DNA of 54,901 bases from an uncultured Bacteroidales bacterium (GCA_937949745.1 CALECM010000094.1:1-54901); one strand, 5' to 3'; shown: positions 1 to 9,773, numbered from the stretch's first letter. Numbers and translations are program-made. Notes: generated from the sequence alone by a model not told the origin.

Positions 1-204
1 GCTGTGATGAATTCTATTTTTTCTATCGGTTCAATCATAATGCAAGGTTCAATATTAAAGAAAGTGAAGCAAAATGGAGGTTACGATCGCACACAATGCT
101 TTCGCAACCTGGATTTTCCTCTTCATCTTATTTCGGATTTTATTCTTATTATTGCAAACTATTTACAGTGTGCTTACGGAATAGTGCTTAAAAACATGCT
201 TTTT

Positions 205-954
205 ATGAGAAAAATTTTATTTTTTTTGGGTTTCTCTTTTTCCCTGTTTTGTGATGCGCAAAATATAAAAGTTCCTGACTATCCTGGTATCGAAAAGGCG
301 GTTAGCGATTCGAATTCGGTTTTCTTTTATCCGGACATGCTGGAGAAATATTATAGCGGAGCCCACAACCTTTCACTCGAAGAAAAACGTCATCTGTATT
401 ACGGATATATTTTTCATGACTCTTATGCACCCTATACCACTTCTTTATATGAAGATTCGACCAGATCTTTATGGAAAAAAGAAGAACTAACCACCGGGGA
501 TTACCAAAAGATTATCCGTTATGCCGACAGGATGCTGGCGGAAGATCCGTTCAATACCCATGCCATCCAGTATAAAACCGTGGCCCTGTTTAAACTGGGA
601 ATGAGTGATGATCAGGAATATGACCGGATATTAAATCAATACTACACTATCATGGATGCCATTCTAAGTTCCGGGGAAGGTACTACGATAAAAAACGCTT
701 ATTATGTAACCAACCTGCAACATGAATACGCGTTATTGAGCCATCTGGATTATATTCCGAAAGGTCAAACTTTTAAAGGGCTGAGCGGACAATATTTCGA
801 TTATATTACGGTAGAGGACAATCCGTCCGGGATCGATGGTTTTTATTTCGAGGTAACGCCATGCCAGCAATATTTACTTTCCTATCCTAAAAAGAAAGCC
901 GTAAGTCAGCAAAACAGTAGAAAAAATAAAGCTAACGTTAAAAAACAGAAATAA
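205..954 (+). CDS. Secreted DUF4919-like protein, function unknown
   Basis: The open frame extends upstream to base 4, but the chosen ATG begins a clear signal peptide (MRKILFFLGFSFSLFCDAQ) with a likely cleavage after DAQ; an in-frame ATG three codons earlier is equally possible. The mature part is about 230 residues, soluble, rich in Tyr and acidic residues, with a central helical stretch (YADRMLAEDPFNTHAIQYK) that resembles a tetratricopeptide-like helix pair. The overall pattern resembles the DUF4919 proteins of Bacteroidales, whose function is not known. The C-terminal 20 residues are basic and low in complexity. It sits 61 bp before another secreted protein and ahead of manA-queA on the same strand, so these may be cotranscribed. 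Family assignment is from memory of the pattern, not a search. Confidence 0.6.
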   Translation: MRKILFFLGFSFSLFCDAQNIKVPDYPGIEKAVSDSNSVFFYPDMLEKYYSGAHNLSLEEKRHLYYGYIFHDSYAPYTTSLYEDSTRSLWKKEELTTGDYQKIIRYADRMLAEDPFNTHAIQYKTVALFKLGMSDDQEYDRILNQYYTIMDAILSSGEGTTIKNAYYVTNLQHEYALLSHLDYIPKGQTFKGLSGQYFDYITVEDNPSGIDGFYFEVTPCQQYLLSYPKKKAVSQQNSRKNKANVKKQK

Positions 955-1015
955 TACGTTTGTCATAGTATACTGCCATCCCTGATTTTTCCGTTATAGT
1001 ATCCTTCACATTACT

Positions 1016-1969
1016 ATGGTAAAAAAAGCACTGTTATTATTACTCCTTGCCGTCCCGTTGGCGGGTTATTCGCAGAACAAATTTAATTTCAGGTTCTGGG
1101 AAGATTCGCTTATAAGGCTTAGGGACCGGGTTATGACGGTCTACGACGAGACCGAAAAAATGGCGCTGAACGAAGATTTCATGAGTCTGCTTGAGTCCGT
1201 GTTACTGGAACCTAATTCTTTCAAATTCGAATGGGATTCCGTAGCCAATTTTTCCGTTATCGCTTCCCCTGATAAGACGTTCAAGATTTATACCTGGTAT
1301 CTGTTGAAAAATAATTTGTCGGTCGAGAATTTCGGATTTCTTCAGGTTTACAATGATTCCCGTAAGAAATATGTTATTTATCCTCTTTATGATAAAAGGA
1401 CTCATTTGGATTATGCGGAAGAGATGATCGGCGACCACAACACGTGGTACGGAGCGGTATATTATAAGATTATTCCTTTAAAGGCGAAAGCGAAAACCTA
1501 TTACACTTTGCTGGGATGGAACGGCAATAATCTTTTTACCAACCAAAAAGTAATCGAGGTGTTACATTTCAAAAAAGATATGACGCCTGTGTTCGGAGCC
1601 AGGATATTTAAGAAATATCCGAAAAAAGTATCCAGGGTGATTCTGGATTATCATAAAGATGCTTCCTTATCTCTCAAGTATGAAAAGCAGTCTTACGACG
1701 TGAGCACCGGCAAACGGGACCAGAAAACCCGTAAAGTTATTTATGAGACCGTAGTCACTGATATGATCATCTTCGACCATTTGATCCCGATGGAAGACCA
1801 TATGGAATCCATACCTGCTTTTACGGTTCCCGAATCCAGTATGCAGCAAGGCTTTATTCCCCATGAAGGGAATTGGTTGTTCCAGAAAGAAGTGAACGGA
1901 AGAAATCCTGATATAACAACGCCGCAGCCGCAGGCCAAAAGACGCACCTATTATACACCGCCTAATTAA
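1016..1969 (+). CDS. Secreted hypothetical protein
   Basis: The 317-residue product starts with a signal peptide (MVKKALLLLLLAVPLAGYSQ) and should be periplasmic or surface exposed. I do not recognise a named domain with certainty. The middle holds a beta-rich stretch with YYTLLGWNGNN near residue 165, a pattern I associate with conserved hypothetical proteins of Bacteroidales. The C-terminus is Pro/Gln/Arg-rich and probably flexible. It follows the DUF4919-like gene and ends 16 bp before manA, so the four genes up to queA could form one transcript, although the first two have no obvious link to mannose metabolism or tRNA modification. Confidence 0.65.
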   Translation: MVKKALLLLLLAVPLAGYSQNKFNFRFWEDSLIRLRDRVMTVYDETEKMALNEDFMSLLESVLLEPNSFKFEWDSVANFSVIASPDKTFKIYTWYLLKNNLSVENFGFLQVYNDSRKKYVIYPLYDKRTHLDYAEEMIGDHNTWYGAVYYKIIPLKAKAKTYYTLLGWNGNNLFTNQKVIEVLHFKKDMTPVFGARIFKKYPKKVSRVILDYHKDASLSLKYEKQSYDVSTGKRDQKTRKVIYETVVTDMIIFDHLIPMEDHMESIPAFTVPESSMQQGFIPHEGNWLFQKEVNGRNPDITTPQPQAKRRTYYTPPN

Positions 1970-1985
1970 AATAATTGCGATTAAC

Positions 1986-2990
1986 ATGATGGAAACGATT
2001 TACCCCTTGAAATTCCAACCCATTTTTAAAAGTAAAATATGGGGAGGACAAAAAATAAATACCATATTGCATAAAGATTTTTCACCTTTGCCTAATTGCG
2101 GGGAAAGTTGGGAACTTTCCGGTATTGAAGGCGATGTATCCGAAGTGGCTAATGGCTTCCTGGAAGGGAATGACCTGAACGAATTGATTGAAATATACAT
2201 GTATGACCTGATGGGAGATTCGATTTATCATCAGTTTGGACTTGGATTTCCCCTGCTTGTCAAATTTATCGATGCTGCGGAGGACCTTTCGGTACAGGTT
2301 CATCCGGATGACGAGCTGGCCATGGAGCGTTATGACCAGAACGGAAAAACGGAACTCTGGCATATCATGGATGCGGATCCCGGAGCAGGACTGTATATCG
2401 GTTTTAAAAAAGGCACGGATAAAAGTGACTATATCAAAGCGGTTCAAAACGGCACTGTGCAGGATTTACTCCAATTTTATCCGGTTAAGAAAGGCGAAAC
2501 CTATTTTATTCCGGCCGGTACGGTACACGCAATAGGTAAAGGGGTTTTACTGGCGGAGATCCAGGAATCTTCCGATATCACTTACAGGATCTTCGACTGG
2601 AACAGGAAAGATGAACATGGAAATAGTCGTGAATTGCATACGGAAGAAGCTTTGGACGCGATCCATTTTCATGAAGAACTCGACTACAAAATCGAATACG
2701 AAGAGATTAATAACAGTTCCGTTCAGGTCATCAGGAATAAATATTTTAATATCAATCTATTATCTTACGATAAACCGCTTCAGAAAAATTATTATAACAT
2801 CGATTCTTTCGTGATCTATATCGGCCTGGAAGGTGAATCTCATTTTTTATATGAAGATAAAATAGAAGTACTGAAAAAAGGGGAGCTGCTCCTGAAACCG
2901 GCCTCCATGGATATTCTTAACCTGGTACCGCTCAACAATGCTAAATTATTGGAAATCTATATGGAGGAACCTTCCGGAGAAAGTTTATGA
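1986..2990 (+). CDS. manA: Mannose-6-phosphate isomerase, class I
   Basis: This enzyme interconverts fructose 6-phosphate and mannose 6-phosphate, the entry to GDP-mannose and GDP-fucose for surface glycans. The zinc-site motifs of the type I family are visible: QVHPDD (about residues 104-109), ELWH (123-126) and AGTVHAIG (177-184), followed by the QESSDITYRIFDW block typical of the cupin core. At 334 residues it is the short bacterial form. Two tandem ATG codons occur at 1986 and 1989 and either may be used. It overlaps queA by 4 bp (ATGA), so translation is probably coupled. The phosphohexomutase at 7885-9612 could provide the next step toward GDP-mannose. Confidence 0.93.
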   Translation: MMETIYPLKFQPIFKSKIWGGQKINTILHKDFSPLPNCGESWELSGIEGDVSEVANGFLEGNDLNELIEIYMYDLMGDSIYHQFGLGFPLLVKFIDAAEDLSVQVHPDDELAMERYDQNGKTELWHIMDADPGAGLYIGFKKGTDKSDYIKAVQNGTVQDLLQFYPVKKGETYFIPAGTVHAIGKGVLLAEIQESSDITYRIFDWNRKDEHGNSRELHTEEALDAIHFHEELDYKIEYEEINNSSVQVIRNKYFNINLLSYDKPLQKNYYNIDSFVIYIGLEGESHFLYEDKIEVLKKGELLLKPASMDILNLVPLNNAKLLEIYMEEPSGESL

Positions 2991-4204
2991 ACATAAGAAA
3001 TATCGCGATCGCCGAATATGATTATCCGCTTCCCGATGAAAGGATCGCTTATTATCCGCTTCCCGAACGAAATAAATCCAGACTGCTCATATACCGTAAT
3101 GGAATAATCGAGGATGCCCGGTTCGAGGAGATCACTAAGTATCTTTCTCCCGGTGATGCGCTTGTCTTCAATGATTCCAAAGTGATTCACGCAAGGTTGC
3201 AGGTCTGGAACCGCAATCATACGCCCGTTGAAATTTTTTGTCTGGAACCGTTGTATCCCACTTCAGAACTTTCCCAGGTCTTCCGCCAGAGCGGCAATGT
3301 AGTATGGAAATGTATGGTGGGGAACGCCAAACGTTGGAAAGAACCTCTTATGATCGAAATTCCCATCGATGGCAAAACGGTTTTGATTAAGGCTACTAAA
3401 GGAGAGAATATAGAAGGAGCTTTTCATGTAACTTTCGAATGGGATGATCCCGCAGTATCTTTCTCGGAGTGGATCGAGCATTATGGGAAAATGCCTTTAC
3501 CTCCTTATATAAAGCGAAAAGCCGGTCAGGAGGATGAAATCCGTTATCAAACCATTTATGCCCATCATGAAGGATCGGTGGCGGCTCCTACAGCCGGATT
3601 GCATTTCAGTGAAAAAGAACTGGAAGCCCTGGATGCTAACCACATTCCTTACGGTTATGTGACGCTGCATGTGGGCGCCGGGACTTTTAAGCCGGTAACG
3701 GCAGATATTATCGGCGATCATTTCATGCACGGCGAGCAAATGATCCTAACTCCTGAGTTACTCGAATTTTTACTTGAACAACGGCACAAAAGGATCATTG
3801 CGGTGGGCACAACCGTTACCCGGAGCCTGGAGTCCCTTTTTATTATGGGAGCGAAGCTCAAATCCGGACTTGCCGATCCTTTCCGTGTGGGACAATGGGA
3901 ATATTATGAACATCCGGAATGGCAAAAAATAACCGGTGAAGAATCCCTCAATGTATTATTGGATTACCTCCGGCGGAATCAGTCGGATTATATTACCGGC
4001 AGTACGCAGCTCATGATCGTACCCGGCTTCCGGCACAAAATCGTGAAAGGGTTGTTCACTAATTTCCACCAGCCTAAAAGTACTCTTTTGCTTTTGATAG
4101 CCTCTTTTGTCGGGGAAGAGTGGAAAACCATTTACCGGCACGCGCTTGAACATGATTACCGTTTTTTAAGTTACGGCGATGCTAACCTGTATCTGGCGGA
4201 TTAG
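2987..4204 (+). CDS. queA: QueA-type tRNA preQ1 ribosyltransferase-isomerase
   Basis: The protein matches S-adenosylmethionine:tRNA ribosyltransferase-isomerase, which moves the ribosyl part of SAM onto preQ1 in tRNA to give epoxyqueuosine. Family blocks are clear: ERIAYYPLPER at the N-terminus, GDALVFNDSKVI, GKMPLPPYIKR, VAAPTAGLHF, TLHVGAGTFKPV, GTTVTRSLES, LFTNFHQPKSTLL and the final YRFLSYGDANLY. At 405 residues it is about 50 longer than the E. coli enzyme, mostly from an insertion of about 40 residues near 305-345. Longer QueA-like paralogues occur in Bacteroidota, so this could be a second copy rather than the main QueA. It overlaps manA by 4 bp at its start and the convergent flippase gene by 4 bp at its stop. 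Confidence 0.88.
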   Translation: MNIRNIAIAEYDYPLPDERIAYYPLPERNKSRLLIYRNGIIEDARFEEITKYLSPGDALVFNDSKVIHARLQVWNRNHTPVEIFCLEPLYPTSELSQVFRQSGNVVWKCMVGNAKRWKEPLMIEIPIDGKTVLIKATKGENIEGAFHVTFEWDDPAVSFSEWIEHYGKMPLPPYIKRKAGQEDEIRYQTIYAHHEGSVAAPTAGLHFSEKELEALDANHIPYGYVTLHVGAGTFKPVTADIIGDHFMHGEQMILTPELLEFLLEQRHKRIIAVGTTVTRSLESLFIMGAKLKSGLADPFRVGQWEYYEHPEWQKITGEESLNVLLDYLRRNQSDYITGSTQLMIVPGFRHKIVKGLFTNFHQPKSTLLLLIASFVGEEWKTIYRHALEHDYRFLSYGDANLYLAD

Positions 4205-5745
4205 TTTTTTCTTTTCCGTATTCCGTTGCTGAATTTTTTCCAGTATTTATCTACGAGACTGTTAACCTGGGGAGAAATGTTCATTTTATAAACCGCCGTA
4301 AAAGCAAGAATGGCCATCACAATGGAGCATAAAAGGCGGTTGATAATATGTGCATAAAAGCTTTGGATAGGTAATTGGATGATGAGCGGGCCTAGTGATT
4401 TTTCCCAAAGCCAGTTCAGGATAAATAATATGATGACAATAGCCAGGATTTTCAATTGGTTCATGGAGAAAATGGAAGTTCCCACTTTCCATCTGATGAG
4501 ACTTAAAAGCAGAGTGAAATAAATCACATAGGAAGCCAGGGATGCAATGGCCGCTCCCGTAATGCCCCAAACGGGAATTAAGAGGAGATTGAAACCGATC
4601 GCCATAGCGGTAAGCATAAAGGTAAAGATCAGAGAAAAATAATAATATCTGGAATAAGATAAAACGGTAGTGCCGATGGATACCACCGAATTGAATAACC
4701 GGGACATCCCGATGAAAAATACAGCCCATTTGCCGGCGCTGTAAATTTGTCCGTTGGGTAATATTTCAAAGATGATATCAATATTGATCCAGATAAAATA
4801 AAAAATAAAAATCCCCGCCAGCAGCTGGTGGAGGGATACGGATTTACATAGCGTATTCGTTGCGGGAATATCATTTTCCTTGACTGATTGCGATATATGG
4901 GGCCTTGTAATCGCTCCCAGCGAACGGTAAGGGATTTCAACAATCGTGGCAATATAGGTGGCAACGGTAAAAACTCCCGTATAGGCCAATCCCATTTTAG
5001 CGCTCAGGAAAAAAGAATTGATCATCGGAGTGATGGTTCCTCCCAGTGCTGCGGTTACCAGAAATATCGTATAAAACGTGAAATCTTTTTTCAGCGGTTT
5101 GCTGATATGGGCCAGGTCAGGTTTTAGCGATACTCTTTTTAATGAGAAAAGATAGATAAGGTTCAGGATCATCGCGGCTCCGTATACCGTACAGAAAGCC
5201 GTTACAAACCCTGTAAGGTCCAGTACCCTGAATGCGTACAAAAGATAAACGACGATCAGGAGCAGCCGGATGACGATTTCCCGGATAAATTTAGGGATGA
5301 CAATTCTCAGCAGGACATTGGAATTGGTCTCGAAAACGCTGATATAAAGCAGGAAGAAGGCCAGCGGAATTACATAATTGTAATATTCCACAAAAAGCTG
5401 GGAATTCTCAGCAAAAAAACGGGTAATGGGTTCCCTGAACAGCAGGAAAAAAAACAGGACGATAAAAAATCCGATAAACGGTACCAGTAAAGTCCAGAAG
5501 AAAAAACCATGGTCTTTTTTAGTTTCATCCTTAAAGTAGGGATAAAAACGCATGGTGGAGGAGTTGGTCCCGAGCTGGGCTAATCCGGCAAAAAGGAGGG
5601 CGGCGTTCAATAGGACATTGGTCAGGCCGATCTCTTCCGCACTCAGGAATCTCATCATGATGAAGAAGGTCATGAGGAATCCTATAAAGGAACCAATGTA
5701 ATTTACAATGGTTCCTTTGATACTTTGTCGAATTATAACTCCCAC
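4201..5745 (-). CDS. Polysaccharide flippase, MOP superfamily (Wzx-like)
   Basis: The 514-residue product is almost entirely hydrophobic with about 12-14 predicted membrane helices, and it begins with the pattern typical of Wzx/MurJ-like exporters (KGTIVNYIGSFIGFLMTFFIMMRFLSAEEIG). Such proteins flip undecaprenyl-linked oligosaccharides across the inner membrane for O-antigen, capsule or exopolysaccharide assembly. The substrate cannot be read from the sequence. It lies 64 bp after the acyl-CoA synthetase gene on the same strand, away from the main glycan operon at 22-30 kb, and its stop interlocks with that of queA (shared TTAG). Confidence 0.85.
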   Translation of the reverse strand: MGVIIRQSIKGTIVNYIGSFIGFLMTFFIMMRFLSAEEIGLTNVLLNAALLFAGLAQLGTNSSTMRFYPYFKDETKKDHGFFFWTLLVPFIGFFIVLFFFLLFREPITRFFAENSQLFVEYYNYVIPLAFFLLYISVFETNSNVLLRIVIPKFIREIVIRLLLIVVYLLYAFRVLDLTGFVTAFCTVYGAAMILNLIYLFSLKRVSLKPDLAHISKPLKKDFTFYTIFLVTAALGGTITPMINSFFLSAKMGLAYTGVFTVATYIATIVEIPYRSLGAITRPHISQSVKENDIPATNTLCKSVSLHQLLAGIFIFYFIWINIDIIFEILPNGQIYSAGKWAVFFIGMSRLFNSVVSIGTTVLSYSRYYYFSLIFTFMLTAMAIGFNLLLIPVWGITGAAIASLASYVIYFTLLLSLIRWKVGTSIFSMNQLKILAIVIILFILNWLWEKSLGPLIIQLPIQSFYAHIINRLLCSIVMAILAFTAVYKMNISPQVNSLVDKYWKKFSNGIRKRKN

Positions 5746-5762
5746 ACTCTGAATATTGAGTT

Positions 5763-5798
5763 AACAAGCAATAATAACCGTTCTTCCGGTTACTTGTT
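5763..5798 (-). other. Intergenic hairpin between acyl-CoA synthetase and flippase genes
   Basis: Outer arms AACAAG (5763-5768) and CTTGTT (5793-5798) and inner arms AACCG (5776-5780) and CGGTT (5787-5791) can form a bulged stem with a six-base loop. No T-run follows on the minus strand, so it is not a standard intrinsic terminator; it could be a weak processing or stability element in the transcript entering the flippase gene. Confidence 0.35.
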
Positions 5799-5809
5799 CA
5801 TTGGATTTA

Positions 5810-7870
5810 CTATTTCTCTATCCTGATCCTGGCATCTACAGCCGTAAGACTGTCCGGCGTGCCGAGTAACGGGTTGAGATCCATTTCCACGATTTCCGGA
5901 GCTGCCGTTACCAAAGCCGAAACCCTGGTAATCGTATCCACGAAGATATCTTCATTAACCGGTTGCTGTCCTCGTACTCCCTGAAGGATCTTGTACCCTT
6001 TAAGTCCCCTGATCAGATCCCGGGCTTCTTCGGCATTTACCGGTACGAGAGCCGCTTTTACATCTTTCAATACTTCGATAAAAATACCTCCTAGTCCGAA
6101 GAGCACCTGATGGCCGAATTTCTCTTCCCGCGAAGCTCCGATAAAAAGTTCCGTGCCGAATAACATCCTGTACATTTCTACCGCATAAGTGTCTTTGATC
6201 CGGATTAACCGGTTGAATTCCCGGATTACGGTTTCTTCATCCTTGATATTCAGTACTACACCACCCACATCTGATTTGTGAAGAGGTCCCACAACCTTCA
6301 TGACCAATGGGTAGCCTTCTTTGCGTGCATAAGCCAATGCAGCTTCCACATCGGTTACTTCCACTTCTTTTTTACGGTCGATACCGGCGGCATCCAAAAG
6401 ATCCGCGATATCTTCCAGCGAAATATAACCACTTTCACACCTGTCGATCACTTTCCTGATGGTTTTAACATCGATATCAGGCATCGCCGGGTGTAAAGGT
6501 TGCGGTTTGGGCGTATTCAATACTTTCGCCAGCGCATTTCCCAATACACACTCTTCGGGGAAATTGATCCGGTGTTTATTATGGATAAAATCCTCGATCT
6601 CGTCTTTTACATTAATAATGGATGGCAATATTGGGAAAATAGGTTTCCTGGAGGTTTTCATTTTCTCATCCAGCACCCGGTAGGCATCCCAGTTGGAGAA
6701 AAGTCCGGGAGAACCGAATATTACACACATCGCGTCGATATTATCGAACTTATCATTGCAATAATCGATGATGGTCCCTAATTGTTCGGCGGTTCCCGTA
6801 GCAAGGAAATCGATCGGGTTACCCACAGCCGATCCCGGGAAAAGTTTCGTTAAAAGCTCATCAGCGGCCGGTCCTTCGATATGGGGAACTTCCAGTCCGT
6901 TATTAGAAAGCGTATCCGTAAGCATGACGGCCGGTCCGCCGGCGTGAGTGATAATGGCGATATTTTTTCCCTGTACCTCCGGATGCATGAATACGGCACA
7001 TACCGTGGTAAGTTCTTCACGGTTGTGGCATCTTACGATTCCGGCTTTACGGAAAAGCGCTTCAACGGCCACGTCAGGAGTCGCCAGTGCGCCCGTATGG
7101 GAAGAAGCCGCGCGGCTTCCGGCAGACGAACTGCCTGATTTGATAGCGGCAATCTTGCACCCTTTATTAATGAGGGAAGTCGCATTTTCGAGCAGTTTGC
7201 GGGGATTACGGACATTTTCCATATAAAGCATGATCACCCGTGAACTCTTTTCCGGATCGAAAGTGTTGTTGAGGTGCTCGAGTACTTCTTCGATTCCCAT
7301 TTGAGCCGAATTACCCACTGCCCATACGCTGTTAAAGGAAAGACCGTTAACCATGCCGAATTCTTTAATGAAGACGGCGGTGGCGCCTGATCCGGTGATA
7401 AAATCGATGCCTTTGGGATTTAGTGGGGGAATAGGAGCGTCGAACGCACCGCAATACCTGGTATTCAGATATCCCGTGCAATTCGGTCCGATAAGGCTTC
7501 CGTTAACACTATTGATCGTTTCGACGATATTTCTTTCCAGTAGTGCTCCTTCTTCGCTCTCTTCACCAAAACCGGCCGAAAGGATGATATAACCACCCGT
7601 ATTTTTTTGTTTGGCCAGTACTTCCACGGCAGCGGGACAATATTTAGCGGCGATAGCCAGGATAGCGCAATCTACCTCGGGAAGATCCTCCACCTTCTTA
7701 AAACATTCGATTCCCTGCACATTTTCTTCTTTCGGGTTCACGGCATATACTTTACCCTGATAATTTCCGTCGAGAAGATTCTTTAACACCTTTCCGCCCG
7801 GTTTATGAATGTCGTTGGAAGCACCTACAATAACGATGCTTTTAGGATCCAGTAATTTAGTATTGATCAT
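5810..7870 (-). CDS. Acetate/acyl-CoA ligase, ADP-forming, fused alpha-beta subunits
   Basis: The enzyme converts acyl-CoA, ADP and phosphate to the free acid, CoA and ATP, and so yields ATP by substrate-level phosphorylation in fermenters. The order is CoA-binding Rossmann domain (residues 1-130, IVIVGASND near 12), succinyl-CoA-ligase-like domains with the phosphorylated histidine in SSHTGAL (His258), then an ATP-grasp domain from about 470 to the end. At 686 residues it has the usual length of the one-chain form. Some relatives act on propionyl-, branched-chain or aryl-CoA, so the acyl group is open. It is 14 bp downstream of the phosphohexomutase gene and probably cotranscribed with it. 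Confidence 0.88.
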   Translation of the reverse strand: MINTKLLDPKSIVIVGASNDIHKPGGKVLKNLLDGNYQGKVYAVNPKEENVQGIECFKKVEDLPEVDCAILAIAAKYCPAAVEVLAKQKNTGGYIILSAGFGEESEEGALLERNIVETINSVNGSLIGPNCTGYLNTRYCGAFDAPIPPLNPKGIDFITGSGATAVFIKEFGMVNGLSFNSVWAVGNSAQMGIEEVLEHLNNTFDPEKSSRVIMLYMENVRNPRKLLENATSLINKGCKIAAIKSGSSSAGSRAASSHTGALATPDVAVEALFRKAGIVRCHNREELTTVCAVFMHPEVQGKNIAIITHAGGPAVMLTDTLSNNGLEVPHIEGPAADELLTKLFPGSAVGNPIDFLATGTAEQLGTIIDYCNDKFDNIDAMCVIFGSPGLFSNWDAYRVLDEKMKTSRKPIFPILPSIINVKDEIEDFIHNKHRINFPEECVLGNALAKVLNTPKPQPLHPAMPDIDVKTIRKVIDRCESGYISLEDIADLLDAAGIDRKKEVEVTDVEAALAYARKEGYPLVMKVVGPLHKSDVGGVVLNIKDEETVIREFNRLIRIKDTYAVEMYRMLFGTELFIGASREEKFGHQVLFGLGGIFIEVLKDVKAALVPVNAEEARDLIRGLKGYKILQGVRGQQPVNEDIFVDTITRVSALVTAAPEIVEMDLNPLLGTPDSLTAVDARIRIEK

Positions 7871-7884
7871 AACTGTGTTTTATA

Positions 7885-9612
7885 TTATTTAAGGTTTAAT
7901 GATTCTGTAATGGATTCGATCCTGTCGTTTAATAATCTTTCGGTTTTCATCAGGTCTTCCCTTTTCGTGATTTTATGTTGTACCGAAATATAAAATTTGA
8001 TTTTGGGCTCAGTACCGGAAGGACGTACGGTAACGAGAGTGCCGTCACCGGTAACGAACTGCAGGACATTGGATACGGGTAATCCTGTTTCTTTGGTATT
8101 CCCGGAAATACAGTCGTGGTTTTTCCCTGATTGGTAGTCGATGATTCCGGTCACTTTTCCGGTTCCTATGGTTTCCGGAGGATTTCTCCTGTATTGATCC
8201 ATGATGGCTTTGATTTCTTCGGCACCGGCCTTTCCTTTTTTGGTTACGGAGACCTGTGTTTCCTTGTAATATGCGTAATCCAGGTAAAGGTTTTCCAGAA
8301 GCCGGGTAAGGGTTTGTCCCTTTTCGGCCATGAAAGCGGCTAATTCCGCTACAAGACAGCAGGTGGAGATCGCATCTTTATCCCTTACGAAATCTCCGAT
8401 CAGAAAACCGTAGCTTTCTTCTCCGCCGCATATAAAACTACTTTTCCCTTCAAACTCCCTGATCTTTTCCGCGATATATTTAAAACCTGTCAACACATTG
8501 TAACAAGGCGTATGGAAACTGTCGGCGATGTCCCGCATCAGGTCTGTGGTAACGATCGTTTTCACGATGAAATCATTTTCATGCAACAAACCTTTTTTCT
8601 TTTTTTCGGATAAAATATACCAGGTAAGCAGAGATGCCATTTCATTACCGTTGAGGAGGACCATTTCTCCCTGTTCATTCCTTACGGCGATACCGACCCT
8701 GTCGGCATCGGGATCGGTAGCCATGACCAGATCGGCGCCGATGGCATCCGCCTTTTGGAGCGCCATCATCAGGGTGCTTCTCTCTTCAGGGTTAGGGTAG
8801 GGGGCTGTAGGGAAATTCCCGTCCGGCACTGCCTGCTCATCCACAACACTCACTTTTTCGAATCCAAAAGCGTGCAATGCCCTCGGTACCATGGTGATGC
8901 CCGTCCCGTGAAGCGGCGTGTATACGATATTTAAATTTTTTTGTTTTGTAATAATATCGGGATTTAGGGATAAAGATCTTACCTGTTCAATATAAGCTTC
9001 ATCCACCTTTTCCCCGATCATTTCAATGAGACCGGGTTGTTTTTCCCATTTCACTTTATCCAGTGTATCGATCTTCAACACTTCTTTGATCACATTGATA
9101 TCATGCGGAGGGACCAGTTGTCCGCCGTCATTCCAGTAGACTTTGTAGCCGTTATACTCTTTCGGGTTATGAGAAGCTGTGATCACGATACCGGCATTAC
9201 ATTCCAGATAACGTACGGCAAACGACAACTCCGGAGTTGCCCTTAATTCTTCGAAAAGGTAAGTCCGGATCCCGTTGGCGCTTAATATATCGGCGGCAGT
9301 TTGGGCGAAAAAACCGCTGTTATTCCTCGAATCATAAGCTATCGCTACTTTTAACTCTCCGGATGGAAATTGTTGTTTCAGATAATTGGCTAATCCCTGG
9401 GTTGCGGCTCCTACGGTATATTTGTTCATCCGGTTCGTTCCCACACCCATGATACCCCGAAGGCCACCGGTACCGAATTCCAGGCTTTTGTAAAAAGCGT
9501 CGTTAAGTTCCTCCGGATTCTCCCGGAGCATCCTTTGAATTTCATTTTTGGTTTCGGTATCATAATCACCTAAAAGCCATTCGTTAATCCTGGCGTCGAT
9601 AAATGCGTCCAT
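7885..9612 (-). CDS. Phosphoglucomutase/phosphomannomutase (phosphohexomutase)
   Basis: The protein belongs to the alpha-D-phosphohexomutase family, which moves phosphate between C1 and C6 of glucose or mannose. All four active-site loops are visible: the phosphoserine loop TASHNP (Ser147), the metal loop DPDADR, the sugar loop GGEESYG, and the phosphate loop RPSGTEPK near the C-terminus. Its 575-residue length and the N-terminal GTGGLRG motif fit the PgcA-like group common in Bacteroidota and Firmicutes rather than the shorter ManB or GlmM. The product feeds UDP-glucose or GDP-mannose synthesis for the surface glycans. A -7 box lies 18 bp before the start codon. Confidence 0.9.
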   Translation of the reverse strand: MDAFIDARINEWLLGDYDTETKNEIQRMLRENPEELNDAFYKSLEFGTGGLRGIMGVGTNRMNKYTVGAATQGLANYLKQQFPSGELKVAIAYDSRNNSGFFAQTAADILSANGIRTYLFEELRATPELSFAVRYLECNAGIVITASHNPKEYNGYKVYWNDGGQLVPPHDINVIKEVLKIDTLDKVKWEKQPGLIEMIGEKVDEAYIEQVRSLSLNPDIITKQKNLNIVYTPLHGTGITMVPRALHAFGFEKVSVVDEQAVPDGNFPTAPYPNPEERSTLMMALQKADAIGADLVMATDPDADRVGIAVRNEQGEMVLLNGNEMASLLTWYILSEKKKKGLLHENDFIVKTIVTTDLMRDIADSFHTPCYNVLTGFKYIAEKIREFEGKSSFICGGEESYGFLIGDFVRDKDAISTCCLVAELAAFMAEKGQTLTRLLENLYLDYAYYKETQVSVTKKGKAGAEEIKAIMDQYRRNPPETIGTGKVTGIIDYQSGKNHDCISGNTKETGLPVSNVLQFVTGDGTLVTVRPSGTEPKIKFYISVQHKITKREDLMKTERLLNDRIESITESLNLK

Positions 9613-9629
9613 AATAGATCAATTTGCTG

Positions 9630-9637
9630 CAAAATTA
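9630..9637 (-). promoter_or_regulatory. Putative -7 box for the phosphohexomutase gene
   Basis: The minus strand reads TAATTTTG, matching the Bacteroidota -7 consensus TAnnTTTG, 17 bases upstream of the start codon at 9612. No clear TTTG is found at the -33 position. Confidence 0.45.
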
Positions 9638-9765
9638 CGGATTTTTTAATTAGATCATTACCCGTACCGAAAAGATGGATATCTTTCTCTATAATAATAG
9701 GGTCAGGCTCCCGTTTAAATAAGACAAGGACTCTTTGTAAGAGGCTCATAATCGTAAATTTCTAT

Positions 9766-9773
9766 TATCTTTG
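9766..9773 (+). promoter_or_regulatory. Putative -7 box for the small protein-mutL operon
   Basis: TATCTTTG matches TAnnTTTG and lies 21 bases before the ATG at 9795. A TTTG occurs further upstream (9734-9737), but its 28-bp spacing is longer than the usual 19-21 bp. A short purine run (AAAAGGGG) just before the start may act as the ribosome binding site. Confidence 0.5.

Noticed and set aside
1..38. Possible divergent gene on the minus strand starting at 38 (reads MIEPIEKIEFIT) and leaving the window
   Set aside because: Only 12 codons are visible, with no promoter box that I could recognise; too little to call.
9734..9737. TTTG as -33 element for the mutL operon
   Set aside because: Spacing to the -7 box is 28 bp, outside the usual 19-21 bp range.
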